A stretch of 64,000 nucleotides of DNA, from assembly GCF_003600685.1 (NCBI RefSeq), contig NZ_CP032084.1, positions 1,612,001 through 1,676,000 of the forward strand, in the 5' to 3' direction. Below the pieces are notes generated by a model. That model did no database searches, was not told the DNA's origin, and saw nothing but the letters and a program-made list of their open reading frames with translations. The stretch is from Achromobacter sp. B7 (GTDB lineage Bacteria > Pseudomonadota > Gammaproteobacteria > Burkholderiales > Burkholderiaceae_B). How positions within the stretch are numbered: the first letter of the stretch is position 1; the number at the start of each line of letters is the position of its first letter. Below, one piece after another: positions 17,552 through 26,600 of the stretch. Both the position numbers and the translations under genes were made by a program.

Positions 17552-18930
17552 ATACACCTGCCGATCCCCAGCTTGAATACCTGCGCGTTCCCCCCCATTC
17601 CATCGAGGCGGAGCAGTCGGTTCTGGGCGGCCTGCTGCTGGACAACACCGCGTGGGACCGCATCGCCGACGTGCTGGTCGAAGAAGATTTCTACCGCCAC
17701 GACCACCGGCTGATCTGGCACCACATCGCCCGGCTGATTGGCCTGGCGCGTCCCGCCGACGTCATCACCGTCAACGAATCGCTGATCAGTGCCGGCAAGG
17801 CCGAGGACTCGGGCGGCCTGGCCTACCTGAACGCGCTGGCGCACAACACGCCGTCGGCCGCCAACATCCGCCGCTACGCCGAAATCGTGCGCGAGCGCGC
17901 CATGCTGCGCAAGCTGGTGTCCATTGCCGACGAGATCTCGTCGGCCGCCCTGAATCCGCAGGGCAAGGAAGCGCGCCAGCTGCTGGACGAAGCCGAATCC
18001 AAGGTGTTCAAGATCGCCCAGGAAGGCTCGCGCGGCGCCGCCGGCTTCCAGGAAATCCAGCCGCTGCTGACCCAGGTAGTGGAACGCATCGACGAGCTCT
18101 ACCACCGCGAAGGCAGCTCGGACGTGACCGGCGTGCCCACCGGCTTTACCGACCTGGACAAGATGACGTCCGGCATGCAGGGCGGCGACCTCATCATCGT
18201 GGCCGGCCGCCCGTCCATGGGCAAGACCTCGTTCTCGATGAACATTGGCGAACACGTCGCGATTGAGCAGGGCCTGCCCGTGGCGGTGTTTTCCATGGAA
18301 ATGGGCGCCGTGCAGCTGGCGATGCGTATGTTGGGTTCGGTCGGCCTGCTGGACCAGCATCGGATGCGTACCGGCAAGCTGATCGCCGACGACTGGCCGC
18401 GTGTGACGCACGCGGTGCAGTTGATGCAGGATGCGCAGGTGTACATCGACGAAACGCCCGCGCTAAGCCCCATGGAAGTGCGCGCGCGTACGCGCCGCCT
18501 GGCGCGCCAATGCGGCCAGCTTGGGCTCATCATCATCGACTACCTGCAACTGATGTCGGGTAACGGCTCGGGCGAAAACCGTGCCACCGAAGTGTCGGAA
18601 ATCAGCCGCTCGCTCAAGGGCCTGGCCAAGGAACTGAACTGCCCGCTGATTGCGCTGTCGCAGCTGAACCGAAGCCTGGAACAACGCCCCAACAAACGCC
18701 CCGTGATGAGCGATCTGCGCGAATCGGGCGCTATCGAACAGGATGCCGACGTGATCCTGTTCATCTATCGCGACGAAGTCTACAACCCGGATTCGCCCGA
18801 CAAGGGCACGGCCGAAATCATCATCGGCAAGCAGCGTAACGGCCCCATCGGCACGGTGCGACTGACATTCCAGGGTTCGAGCACGCGCTTTTTGAACTTC
18901 TCGGGCGCGCAGCCGCGAGACATGTACTGA
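17548..18930 (+). CDS. dnaB: replicative DNA helicase
   Basis: Hexameric 5'-3' fork helicase, 460 residues. The N-terminal domain starts VPPHSIEAEQSVLGGLL. The RecA-like C-terminal domain has Walker A GRPSMGKTS, Walker B IIIDYLQLM and the DLRESGAIEQDAD segment. No intein is present. The start at 17548 overlaps the upstream kinase-like gene by four bases; the 36-residue longer frame is not family-like. Confidence 0.98.
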   Translation: MNTPADPQLEYLRVPPHSIEAEQSVLGGLLLDNTAWDRIADVLVEEDFYRHDHRLIWHHIARLIGLARPADVITVNESLISAGKAEDSGGLAYLNALAHNTPSAANIRRYAEIVRERAMLRKLVSIADEISSAALNPQGKEARQLLDEAESKVFKIAQEGSRGAAGFQEIQPLLTQVVERIDELYHREGSSDVTGVPTGFTDLDKMTSGMQGGDLIIVAGRPSMGKTSFSMNIGEHVAIEQGLPVAVFSMEMGAVQLAMRMLGSVGLLDQHRMRTGKLIADDWPRVTHAVQLMQDAQVYIDETPALSPMEVRARTRRLARQCGQLGLIIIDYLQLMSGNGSGENRATEVSEISRSLKGLAKELNCPLIALSQLNRSLEQRPNKRPVMSDLRESGAIEQDADVILFIYRDEVYNPDSPDKGTAEIIIGKQRNGPIGTVRLTFQGSSTRFLNFSGAQPRDMY

Positions 18931-18983
18931 CCCGGTACTGACCCTGTACTGACCGCCATCAAGACTGCCTTGGTCGCGGCCCA

Positions 18984-19022
18984 AAAAAAACCGCGCCCCG
19001 TTTCATGGGGCGCGGTTTTTTT
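18984..19022. terminator. bidirectional terminator after dnaB
   Basis: A 16-bp perfect stem (18984-18999 with 19007-19022, 7-nt loop) is flanked by A7 and T7. It serves dnaB from the left and the BASS-like gene from the right. Confidence 0.93.
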
Positions 19023-19051
19023 AACCCTGAGCGCAATAGCAATCGCGGCGA

Positions 19052-20029
19052 TCAGCCTTCGATTTCAGGACGCTTGCCATAGCGCGCGGCCAACACGCCG
19101 CACACCATCAGCTGGATCTGGTGGAACAGCATCAAGGGCAGCACGATGGCGCCCACGGCGTGGCCGGCGAACAGCACCTGCGCCATCGGAATGCCGCTGG
19201 CCAGGCTCTTTTTCGAACCGCAGAAGAGCAGGGTGATGCGGTCTTCTACGTTGAAGCCGAACATCTTGCCGGCCAGCGCCGACAGGCCCAGGGCAAGCGC
19301 CAGGATGACCGCGCAGCACACCACCAGGCCGGCAAGTGCCGGGATGGGCGTGGTGCTCCACAGGCCTTCGTTGATGGCCTCGGAAAAGGCGGTATACACC
19401 ACCAGCAGGATCGAACCCTGGTCGACGAACTTCAGCATGGCCTTGCGTTTGTGCACCCAGGCGCCGATCCAGCGCCGCGCGAACTGGCCCAGCACGAAGG
19501 GCAGCAACAGTTGCAGCATGATCTTGCCTACCGCGTCGAACGAAATCGGCGCGCTGCCGGCATTGGCCACGACCGTGCCCACGAGCAGCGGCGTCAGGAA
19601 GATGCCCAGCAGGCTGGAGGCCGACGCGCTGCACACCGCCGCGGGCACGTTGCCGCGCGCCATCGACGTGAAGGCGATGGCCGATTGCACCGTGGCGGGC
19701 AGGCAGCACAAGAACAGGATGCCCAGATACAGCTCGGGCGTGACCAAGGGTTCCAGCACCGGCTTGAGCGCAAGGCCCAGCAAGGGAAACATCAGGAACG
19801 TGGCAGAGAAAATCGTCAGGTGCAGCTTCCAATGCGTCAGGCCGGCGATGATGGCCTCGCGCGACAGGCGCGCGCCGTGCAGGAAGAACAGCAGGCCGAC
19901 CGCGATGTTTGTGATCCACCCAAATATCACCACGCCCTGCCCGTGCGCGGGCACGATGCTGGCGATGATGACGGTGCAGATCAGGTAGAGGGTGAAGCGG
20001 TCGGGCAGAAGGCGGACTAGGCGTGACAT
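19052..20029 (-). CDS. bile acid:sodium symporter-like (BASS/YfeH) transporter
   Basis: Integral membrane protein of 325 residues with about nine to ten helices. The MSRLVRLLPDRFTLYLICTV start, the PATVQSAIAFTSMARGN motif and the FCGSKKSLASGIPMAQVLF segment near the C-terminus identify the SBF-like subgroup of sodium-coupled organic anion transporters. A longer frame at the 5' end only translates a tandem repeat and is rejected. Substrate unknown. It is a single gene, closed by the shared terminator next to dnaB. Confidence 0.87.
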   Translation of the reverse strand: MSRLVRLLPDRFTLYLICTVIIASIVPAHGQGVVIFGWITNIAVGLLFFLHGARLSREAIIAGLTHWKLHLTIFSATFLMFPLLGLALKPVLEPLVTPELYLGILFLCCLPATVQSAIAFTSMARGNVPAAVCSASASSLLGIFLTPLLVGTVVANAGSAPISFDAVGKIMLQLLLPFVLGQFARRWIGAWVHKRKAMLKFVDQGSILLVVYTAFSEAINEGLWSTTPIPALAGLVVCCAVILALALGLSALAGKMFGFNVEDRITLLFCGSKKSLASGIPMAQVLFAGHAVGAIVLPLMLFHQIQLMVCGVLAARYGKRPEIEG

Positions 20030-20080
20030 GGATGGATAGAGAGGAGCAGACGAAAGCGGGAACAACGCGCTGCGAACCAG

Positions 20081-20128
20081 GCGGCAAGGCAAGCGGCAAG
20101 CCAAGCGGCAAGCCAAGCGGCAAGCCAA
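20081..20128. repeat. 12-bp tandem repeat
   Basis: Four copies of GCGGCAAGCCAA (first copy with one change) lie upstream of the BASS-like gene, in its untranslated leader. Confidence 0.88.
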
Positions 20129-20224
20129 GCGAAAACCCCGCGGCGAATCAAGCCTGGGCAGTCGGCGGCGCATGGGATGCGTCGGAAACGGGGCGTATTG
20201 TAGTCCCCGTCGCCGTCGTGCGCC

Positions 20225-21205
20225 TCAGGGTGTCATTGCCAGCGCCAGGTCGAACGCGGCGACCAGCGAGGCGTGGTCGGCCACACCCCGGCCGGCAATG
20301 TCGAAGGCGGTGCCGTGGTCGACACTGGTGCGCACGAAGGGCAAGCCCACCGTGACGTTCACGCCGTGGTCCAGCCCCAGGTACTTGACCGGGATCAGGC
20401 CCTGGTCGTGGTACTGCGCGACCACGATGTCGAATTCGCCCCGGCGGGCGCGCATGAAGATGGTGTCGCCTGGCCAGGGGCCGCTGGCGTCGATGCCCTC
20501 GGCGCGCGCGCGGGCGATTGCCGGTTCAATGATGTCGACGTCCTCGCGGCCAAACTTGCCGCCTTCGCCGGCGTGCGGGTTCAGGCCCGCCACCGCCACG
20601 CGCGGCGCGGCGATGCCCATCTGGCGGCACGCGCGGTCGGCCAGCCGCATGGCGGTCAGCTCGGCGTCGGGCGTGATGCGCGCGATGACGTCGGCCAGCG
20701 CCACGTGTATGGTCACCAGCAGGACGCGCAGCTCGTCGTTGGCCAGCATCATGGCGAAGTCCTGCGTGGCCGAGCGGTCGGCCAGGATTTCGGTGTGGCC
20801 GGGGTAATCGATGCCGGCCTCGTGCATGGACTTTTTGTTCAGCGGCGCGGTGACGATGGCGCGGATGCGCCCGGCCTGCGCGTCGTCGATCGCGGCGCAG
20901 ACGTAGTCGTAGGCGCCGCGTCCCGCCGCTGCGCTGATCTGCCCCAGCGGCAGATCGTCAGGCAGGGCCGGACTACAGGCGATGACATGGATGCGCGCCG
21001 CATCGGGTCCGGCCTGGCTGACATCGCGAACTTCGACAACGTCCAGGCGTGCGCCCAGCTGGGCAACCGCGCGGCGCAGCGCGCCCGCATCGCCGTACAC
21101 CACACAGGGGGCGCTCAGGCCTTGCGCGATCGCCTTGACGACGATTTCAGGGCCGATGCCGGCGGCATCGCCCATGGTGATGCCCACGGGCAATGCGGCG
21201 TTCAC
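20225..21205 (-). CDS. pdxA: 4-hydroxythreonine-4-phosphate dehydrogenase family protein (PdxA-like)
   Basis: NAD-dependent oxidative decarboxylase family of pyridoxal-phosphate synthesis, 326 residues. The metal-binding histidines are visible in YPGHTEILA, LNPHAGEGG and YHDQGLIPVK, and TAPLNKKS is conserved. The first motif reads MGDAAGIGPE, with Ala where classic PdxA has Pro; that variant is common among PdxA2-like enzymes acting on other hydroxy-acid phosphates, so the exact substrate is not certain. GTG at 21205 is chosen: AAGG lies upstream and it overlaps the lipoprotein stop (GTGA), giving translational coupling. Confidence 0.78.
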   Translation of the reverse strand: MNAALPVGITMGDAAGIGPEIVVKAIAQGLSAPCVVYGDAGALRRAVAQLGARLDVVEVRDVSQAGPDAARIHVIACSPALPDDLPLGQISAAAGRGAYDYVCAAIDDAQAGRIRAIVTAPLNKKSMHEAGIDYPGHTEILADRSATQDFAMMLANDELRVLLVTIHVALADVIARITPDAELTAMRLADRACRQMGIAAPRVAVAGLNPHAGEGGKFGREDVDIIEPAIARARAEGIDASGPWPGDTIFMRARRGEFDIVVAQYHDQGLIPVKYLGLDHGVNVTVGLPFVRTSVDHGTAFDIAGRGVADHASLVAAFDLALAMTP

Positions 21206-21510
21206 GATGCCTTGTCCTTGGGCGGCTCGACCACGCCGCATTCGAACGTGACCGTGGCGCGCTTGGAGCCCAGGCCCGTGGCGTGGTTTGACGTCACCTT
21301 CGGCTTTTGCAGCTTGCGGCCGATGTCCTGGCAATACTGATCGGCGCGTTGCAGCGTCTGGTTCTTCAGTTCTACCCACGTCAGCAACTGCGTGCCCGAA
21401 CTATAGGTAACGCTGTAAGTGTCTTTGCCGACGGAGGTGACCTCGCTCATGCTGGAGCAGGCGGCTAGCAAGGTCAGCAGGGCGGCGGCGGGGGCAAGGC
21501 GTGCAAGCAT
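21202..21510 (-). CDS. small outer-membrane-type lipoprotein
   Basis: 102-residue lipoprotein. Signal peptide MLARLAPAAALLTLLAACSS carries a lipobox with the modified Cys at about residue 18. The mature part has two further cysteines and no recognised domain. Its stop overlaps the pdxA start. A start ten residues upstream (21540) has no ribosome site, so the ATG at 21510 is used. Function unknown. Confidence 0.75.
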   Translation of the reverse strand: MLARLAPAAALLTLLAACSSMSEVTSVGKDTYSVTYSSGTQLLTWVELKNQTLQRADQYCQDIGRKLQKPKVTSNHATGLGSKRATVTFECGVVEPPKDKAS

Positions 21511-21615
21511 GGGGCATCCAGAAAACGCGATATCCGCCATTACAACACCATGTCGGTCCGCGAGAAAAGACGGCCGGCCGGTCCAGGCGGGGGCAGCAGA
21601 CGCCTGGGGGCGCCT

Positions 21616-22074
21616 TCAGGGGGCGGCCACGGCGCTCCGGCGGTCGACCTTGCGGCTAAGGACGATGGACGTCTGCGTTTGTTTGACGCCGTCGATCAGG
21701 CCTATGCGGTCCAGCAGCTCGTCCAGCTGCTCGTGGGTTTCACAGCGCAGGAAAATCAGGTAGTCATAGGGCCCGCTGACGGACGAAACCTCTTCCACTT
21801 CCGGCATCCGTTCCAGTTCGCGGATCACGGCGGCCGGTGTCTTGGGCAGCACGCTGATGAAGCAATAGGCGCGCACGGCGGCTTCTTCCAGCCGGCGACC
21901 CAGGCGCACGCCGTAGCCCGACACGATGTGCTCGCGTTCCAGCCGCGCGATGCGGGCGACCACGGTGGTGCGCGCCAAACCCAGCTTGCGCGCCAGGATT
22001 GCGGCGGGTTCGCGCGCATTGGCTGAGAGCAGGCTGAGCAATTGCCGGTCGATGTCGTCGAGTCGTTCGTTCAT
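21616..22074 (-). CDS. Lrp/AsnC-family transcriptional regulator
   Basis: 152-residue feast/famine regulator. The N-terminal helix-turn-helix (LDDIDRQLLSLLSANAREP, then KLGLARTTVVARI) is followed by a RAM ligand-binding domain with EVEEVSSVSGPYDYLIFL. Members sense amino acids as octamers. The target is not evident because neighbours on both sides are co-directional unknowns. The start at 22074 matches the family N-terminus MNERLDDID. Confidence 0.9.
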   Translation of the reverse strand: MNERLDDIDRQLLSLLSANAREPAAILARKLGLARTTVVARIARLEREHIVSGYGVRLGRRLEEAAVRAYCFISVLPKTPAAVIRELERMPEVEEVSSVSGPYDYLIFLRCETHEQLDELLDRIGLIDGVKQTQTSIVLSRKVDRRSAVAAP

Positions 22075-22151
22075 GCAAAAGGCGTGCGGCAAATAGCGAA
22101 GAGCCGACGGTACAGGCGCGGGCCCGCCCGCGTCAATGCGACGACGCGTTG

Positions 22152-22757
22152 CTAGCCGTCCGATTCCGGCGGAATGCCGCCGTGGTAGATGCGGCCATCG
22201 AATTCGAATCGGGTGATGGTCTTGTGGGCCGCGTCAAAAATGCGATCGCGGCTGGCGTCGGTCAGGCCGTCGTGGTCGGCGAAGCGGAAGCGGCAAAGGT
22301 CGATGTCGCTGTCATAGAACACCGAATTGACGTAGCGGCTGACGTCGGCTTCATGCGCGAAGTGCGCGAATTCGCGCAGCTGCTCCATTTCGTGGAAGGC
22401 GCCGTTACGGCTGACCAGCAACATGCCGAATTTGCGTTCCTCGTCGGGCACTGGCTCCGGCGCGGGGGGCGTGCTGGCTGACAAGGCCTCGTCATAGTCG
22501 AAGCGGGCGCCGGCGTCGTGCATGGCGTCCAGCACGCGTTGCCATTGCGCTTCATCCAGCGACAGGCGCGCCATCATGAAGAACAGGCGTTGCCGGCCTA
22601 GCGTGCGGGGCTCGGGGCCGCCCACGAAACTTGACCACGGCGTTGCGGCATCCAGCCCGGCCAACTCGGCCATGCGCGCGTCACTGAATCCCAGCCTGTC
22701 CTGCAAGCGCTGCAAGGATTGGGCATCTGGCGGTGCATAGTTCTGGATCGTCTTCAT
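22152..22757 (-). CDS. protein of unknown function with a Cro-like N-terminus
   Basis: 201 residues, soluble, no signal peptide. Residues about 15-65 (LQDRLGFSDARMAELAGLD, then RTLGRQRLFFMMARL) resemble a Cro/CI-type helix-turn-helix. A Pro/Ala/Glu linker at about residue 95-107 leads to an acidic C-terminal domain with many aromatic and acidic residues. I do not recognise the family. It could be a regulator or a stress-related protein. Confidence 0.65.
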   Translation of the reverse strand: MKTIQNYAPPDAQSLQRLQDRLGFSDARMAELAGLDAATPWSSFVGGPEPRTLGRQRLFFMMARLSLDEAQWQRVLDAMHDAGARFDYDEALSASTPPAPEPVPDEERKFGMLLVSRNGAFHEMEQLREFAHFAHEADVSRYVNSVFYDSDIDLCRFRFADHDGLTDASRDRIFDAAHKTITRFEFDGRIYHGGIPPESDG

Positions 22758-22940
22758 ACGCGCGCTCCGGTGGCCCCGTGCGCCGTGGATGGCGCCCGGC
22801 GGCGTGCGCCGCGGTGCTTGAGCGGCTACGCTTTATGCTAGCGCGGGCCCTGGCGCTTGCCTAGCGCGGCCCAGGCGTACGGGGGCGGTGGGGGGCATGC
22901 TAGGATTTGCGCCGATCATTACTGCCAGGAGGCTTCAGCC

Positions 22941-23186
22941 ATGGATACTCAAGAACAAATCGCCGTTATCGTCCACACCATTTCGCACCAGGGCGGCCGC
23001 ATCGACGCGTTGAATTCGACGCTGCTGTCGATGCTGCATCTGGCCAAGGCATCGCCGGGCCTGCGCGAGGCCATCGAGGCGCAACTGGAACAGAACTACT
23101 CCAGCCTGCTGGCCCGTTCCGAAAACCCCCAGTATGTGGCGGGCTTCGAAAGCGTGCGGGACATGATCATTGCCGCGTTGAAATAA
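22941..23186 (+). CDS. small helical protein of unknown function
   Basis: 81-residue soluble protein, mostly predicted helix (IDALNSTLLSMLHLAKASPG, REAIEAQLEQNYSSLLARSE). AGGAGG sits eight to nine bases before ATG 22941, so the longer frame is rejected. It is not recognised. It is followed at 67 bp by the first copy of the 92-bp repeat. Confidence 0.7.
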   Translation: MDTQEQIAVIVHTISHQGGRIDALNSTLLSMLHLAKASPGLREAIEAQLEQNYSSLLARSENPQYVAGFESVRDMIIAALK

Positions 23187-23252
23187 GCGCCTGGGGGCGG
23201 GCGCTCGGGATCTGTCTTGGCAAGGGCTGTTCTGCGTTGCATCGACCGGAAA

Positions 23253-23344
23253 GTTACCCACAGCTTCTGTGGACAAGCCTTGGGATAGTCCGGGCATAGA
23301 TTCGCATTTTCCTTTAAATACAAAGGCTTGGACAGGGCGGTCAA
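23253..23344 (+). repeat. intergenic repeat element, copy 1
   Basis: It starts GTTACCCACAGC and holds two inverted DnaA-box-like 9-mers (23254-23262, 23268-23276), a CAAGCCTT/AAGGCTTG pair (23274-23281 with 23323-23330) and ends GCGGTCAA. All these boxes recur at the same spacing in copy 2 at 26954-27045, while the middle 31 bases differ. Confidence 0.85.
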
Positions 23345-23423
23345 AGGTGGCTCCATTTGCGCGTTTCAAGCGCGCGATTGTGTGGTGTCCACACGGCCGC
23401 CAAGCCGGGTAATATGCGGCCCC

Positions 23424-23696
23424 ATGCGGAATCAGTATCGATTGGAACATCCGGGCAGCGTCATGTTGGCGCGTGTCTCGGAAGCGGCAAAGCTGGCGGC
23501 GTTCGACCCCGGCAAACTCTCACCCGAAGCGCGCGAGAGCTGGGAGCGCATGGGCCATGGCTTCAAGGCGTGGCACGACTTCGACCAACGCCATCCCATC
23601 CTGCGCCGCCTGGCGCTGCTGCCCTTCATCGGCGGCTGGTACCGCAAGGCCCGCCGCCGTCACGTGCTGCGCGCCAGCGGCAGGTTATTCAGCTGA
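23424..23696 (+). CDS. small basic protein of unknown function
   Basis: 90 residues if started at ATG 23424; ATG 23463 is an equally possible start, and neither has a strong ribosome site. The C-terminal half is basic and aromatic (WHDFDQRHPILRRLALLPF, then WYRKARRRHV), which could be a membrane-surface or nucleic-acid-binding segment. I do not recognise it. It ends nine bases before the convergent DedA gene. Confidence 0.5.
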   Translation: MRNQYRLEHPGSVMLARVSEAAKLAAFDPGKLSPEARESWERMGHGFKAWHDFDQRHPILRRLALLPFIGGWYRKARRRHVLRASGRLFS

Positions 23697-23705
23697 CGAC
23701 GGCGG

Positions 23706-24269
23706 TCAACGACGGCGCCGCGCCAGCAGGTGATAGGCCAGGCCGATCACCACCCCGATCGCCAGGGCCACGGCCAGCTTGGTCTCTACGCCATGCAGGC
23801 GCCCCAGCAGCGATTCAATCGTCTGGCCGAACGCATACCCCACCAGGCTGAAGCAGACCGCCCAGATGACGGCGGCAATGGCATTGAGCACCAGAAAGCG
23901 CAGCGGCGGCACGCGGGACATGCCCAGCGCCACCGGGCCGACGGTACGCAAGCCATACAGGAATCGCAGGCTGAGGATGAATCCGTGCGGGTAGCGGTCG
24001 ATGGCGGCAAGCGCTCTTTCAAAGGCGGGTTTTTCGCGGATGCGCCGCACGTAGCGGTGATCGCGATAGCGGCGGCCCAGGAAAAAAAGCAGCTGGTCCG
24101 CGATGAACGACCCGGCAAACGCGCACAGCATCACGTACGGCAGGTGCATCAGATGCTGGTGCGCCAGAAAGCCGGCGAATACCACGACGCTCTCGCCTTC
24201 CAGGAACGTGCCGGCCAGCACGGCCCACAGCCCGTAATCGACTATGAACTGGTGCAGAGACGCATTCAT
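23706..24269 (-). CDS. DedA-family membrane protein
   Basis: 187-residue DedA/SNARE-associated protein with about five hydrophobic helices. Conserved parts are the GTFLEGESVVVFAGF acidic-residue region, the FIADQLLFFLGRRYRD segment and FLYGLRTVGPVALGMSR with its two conserved arginines. DedA proteins are linked to undecaprenyl-phosphate and lipid flipping across the membrane. Its ATG overlaps the MocR stop (ATGA), an unexpected coupling to an aminotransferase-type regulator. Confidence 0.88.
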   Translation of the reverse strand: MNASLHQFIVDYGLWAVLAGTFLEGESVVVFAGFLAHQHLMHLPYVMLCAFAGSFIADQLLFFLGRRYRDHRYVRRIREKPAFERALAAIDRYPHGFILSLRFLYGLRTVGPVALGMSRVPPLRFLVLNAIAAVIWAVCFSLVGYAFGQTIESLLGRLHGVETKLAVALAIGVVIGLAYHLLARRRR

Positions 24270-25705
24270 GTGGCGCCTTCACCGACAATGCGCGCCAGGG
24301 TCAGCAAGGCGCGCGAGATGTCGGGCGTGGTGCGCTGGCCGCAGCTGATCCGCAGGAAGTGGTTGTAGCGCGTGCTGTTGGAAAACATGGCGCCGGGCGC
24401 GACCCGGATGCCTTGGCGCAACGCGGCTTCGAACACATCCATGCCGGACCGGCCGTCTGGCATTTCCACCCACAGCAGCATCCCGCCATGCGGCACGCTT
24501 AGCCGTGTGCCGCGCGGAAAGTGCGCGGCAATGGCTTCGGCTGTCTGGTCGCGCTGCGTTTTTAAATGTCGCCGCAACCGTGCCAGGTGGCGGTCATAGG
24601 CGCGCGACCCCAGGTATTCGGCAACGGCGATCTGCGCCAGCGGTTCATTGGGCCGGCTTTGTGCGTACTTGAGCATGGCGATGCGCGCCTTCCAGCGTCC
24701 GCCCAGCAACCAGCCCAGCCGCATGCCCGGCGCCAAGGTTTTGTGCATCGACGAACAATAGATGACGTTGCCGGTGGCGTCCCAAGACTTGGCGGCCGCC
24801 AGCGGCGCGTCGTCATCGGTCAAGGCGCCGTAGGTGTCGTCTTCGATCAGCGGCACCTGCTGGCGCTCGCACAGCGCGACCAGACGCGCCTTTTCCGCGT
24901 CGGGCATGACGCAGCCCAAGGGGTTCTGGAAATTTGGCACCACCACCACCGCGCGAATATTGCCGTGCGTCTGAAACGCCAGGTCCAGGGCCTCGATGGA
25001 CAGGCCATGTTGCGGGCTGGTGGGGATTTCCAGCGCCCGCATGCCCAGGCTTTCCAGGATTTGCAGCAGGCCGAAATAGGTGGGCGATTCGACGGCAATG
25101 GTGTCGCCGGGGCGGGCCACCGCGCGCAGCGCCAGGTTCAACGCTTCAATGCAGCCGTGCGTGACGATGACGTCATCCGGCGTGGCATTGATGCCGTTGG
25201 CCAGGGCGCGGCGCGCCAGCACGGTGCGCAATTCGGGATGGCCTTGCGGGGGCACCGGGCTGACCAGCACATGGGGCGACACCCGCAGCGCGCGCGTCAT
25301 TGCCTGCTTCAAGGCATCCATCGGATACGCCTCGGGCACCGCCGCCGCCAGCGCAAAGTTGGCGCTGACGGGATGGGCCTCGCATTTGGCGATGAAGTCC
25401 GAGACGCGATCGTGGATGCCGACATATTGCGCGGCGCCCAGCGCTTGGCGGATGTCGGGCTCGCTAACGGGGGGAATGCTGTTGCGGCGCGCCTGCAAGA
25501 CGAAATAGCCCGAGCGGGGCCGGGCTTCGATCAAGCCGTCGTCTTCCAACCGGCGGCAGGCCTGCAAGGCGGTAGACAAGCTGACATGGTGCGTGCGCAC
25601 CAGCGTGCGCACGGAGGGCATGCGCTGCTCGGGCGCCAGGACGCCCGTCTGGATGGCGCGCCGGTAGTGGTTCGCCAAGCGTAGGTACAGCGGTTGTGGA
25701 TCCAT
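24266..25705 (-). CDS. MocR-type regulator (GntR HTH plus aminotransferase domain)
   Basis: 479-residue chimera. A GntR winged helix (QPLYLRLANHYRRAIQTG, RMPSVRTLVRTHHVSLSTAL) covers residues about 4-75. It is followed by a fold-type I aminotransferase domain with the PLP lysine in SSMHKTLAPGMRLGW and the NFQNPLG segment. MocR proteins use PLP as an effector handle to regulate amino-acid or vitamin-B6 genes. It starts at 25705 and is divergent from the DUF2917 gene at 25875; the 169-bp gap is the probable operator region. A much longer frame upstream is non-coding. Confidence 0.9.
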   Translation of the reverse strand: MDPQPLYLRLANHYRRAIQTGVLAPEQRMPSVRTLVRTHHVSLSTALQACRRLEDDGLIEARPRSGYFVLQARRNSIPPVSEPDIRQALGAAQYVGIHDRVSDFIAKCEAHPVSANFALAAAVPEAYPMDALKQAMTRALRVSPHVLVSPVPPQGHPELRTVLARRALANGINATPDDVIVTHGCIEALNLALRAVARPGDTIAVESPTYFGLLQILESLGMRALEIPTSPQHGLSIEALDLAFQTHGNIRAVVVVPNFQNPLGCVMPDAEKARLVALCERQQVPLIEDDTYGALTDDDAPLAAAKSWDATGNVIYCSSMHKTLAPGMRLGWLLGGRWKARIAMLKYAQSRPNEPLAQIAVAEYLGSRAYDRHLARLRRHLKTQRDQTAEAIAAHFPRGTRLSVPHGGMLLWVEMPDGRSGMDVFEAALRQGIRVAPGAMFSNSTRYNHFLRISCGQRTTPDISRALLTLARIVGEGAT

Positions 25706-25874
25706 GTGCCGATCATGCTCCGGGTGGTTGGACTGAAGGAAGGCACAGATTCGAGAAAAGTACACCATAACAGCGGCGAAATCGAGCATCTGCATCGGTA
25801 CAGAAAGCGGCGCTGTGTGGCTGTTGCGCGAAGCAGGGCGGGCGTAGCCTGTCATTGTCCGATTGGAGAACATC

Positions 25875-26264
25875 ATGCACCCCGACCTTGCTTCCCCCAC
25901 CCCCTCCCAAGCCCCCTCTCGCCGTGTCGAAATCGCCTCGGGCGCCAGCCGCGCATTCGTCCTGAAGGCGGGGGCAACGCTGGTCTGCGTGTCTGGCCGC
26001 GTACGGGTCGAACAAGTGGCGGCGGGCGCGGAAGCCGCGGGCTGCCTGCATCTGCCGCGTTCGGTGCGCGTCAATGCAGGTGAAGCGCATGGCATGGCCG
26101 AAGGCGGGGTGGTACGCGTGACGGCGATTCAGGCCGCGGATGTGATCTGCGTCGACCTGCCCGGTCCAATTGCTCGCTTTTTGAACGCTATGACAAAAAT
26201 ATTTCGCCGTAAAACGGCCAAATCTGCGAATAATCGGCTGGGTGCGCTGCACAAGATTTCATAA
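25875..26264 (+). CDS. DUF2917 family protein
   Basis: 129-residue soluble protein with a single cupin-like beta domain (RVEIASGASRAFVLKAGATL, then SGRVRVEQVA). Its pattern of short beta strands matches the DUF2917 family of unknown function. GGAG at 25865-25868 is six bases before ATG 25875. It is divergent from the MocR gene and ends 24 bp before the tRNA. Confidence 0.7.
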   Translation: MHPDLASPTPSQAPSRRVEIASGASRAFVLKAGATLVCVSGRVRVEQVAAGAEAAGCLHLPRSVRVNAGEAHGMAEGGVVRVTAIQAADVICVDLPGPIARFLNAMTKIFRRKTAKSANNRLGALHKIS

Positions 26265-26288
26265 TGGTGTATGATTCATCACATCAGA

Positions 26289-26365
<77 letters not shown>

Positions 26366-26373
26366 GTTTCAAG

Positions 26374-26405
26374 AAAAAGCCGCGATGCATATCGCGGCTT
26401 TTTTT
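26374..26405 (+). terminator. terminator after tRNA-fMet
   Basis: A 13-bp perfect stem (26374-26386 with 26391-26403), a GCAT loop and a T-run. Confidence 0.92.
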
Positions 26406-26453
26406 CGTCTGCGCTTTTCGTCTGCGCTTTTCGTCTGCGCTTTTCGTCCGCGC
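26406..26453. repeat. 13-bp tandem repeat behind the tRNA terminator
   Basis: Three exact copies of CGTCTGCGCTTTT (26406-26444) and a decayed fourth. Non-coding. Confidence 0.9.
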
Positions 26454-26600
26454 CGATGGTCTGTTCTTTTCACGTTCACTTGCCCTGGGTCAATCCTTTG
26501 TTCCAGTCCGGAGTTTCCCGGATGTGCCCGCCCGCACAGCGCCGCAACCCTGAGCTACCATGGGTCACGCGCGCTAGGTTGCCGCACAAGAGGAGGGTCC

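Noticed and set aside
23254..23276. DnaA-box-like pair taken as a replication origin
   Set aside because: Only two near-matches per copy, no AT-rich unwinding region and no dnaA/dnaN neighbours. Treated as a repeat element.
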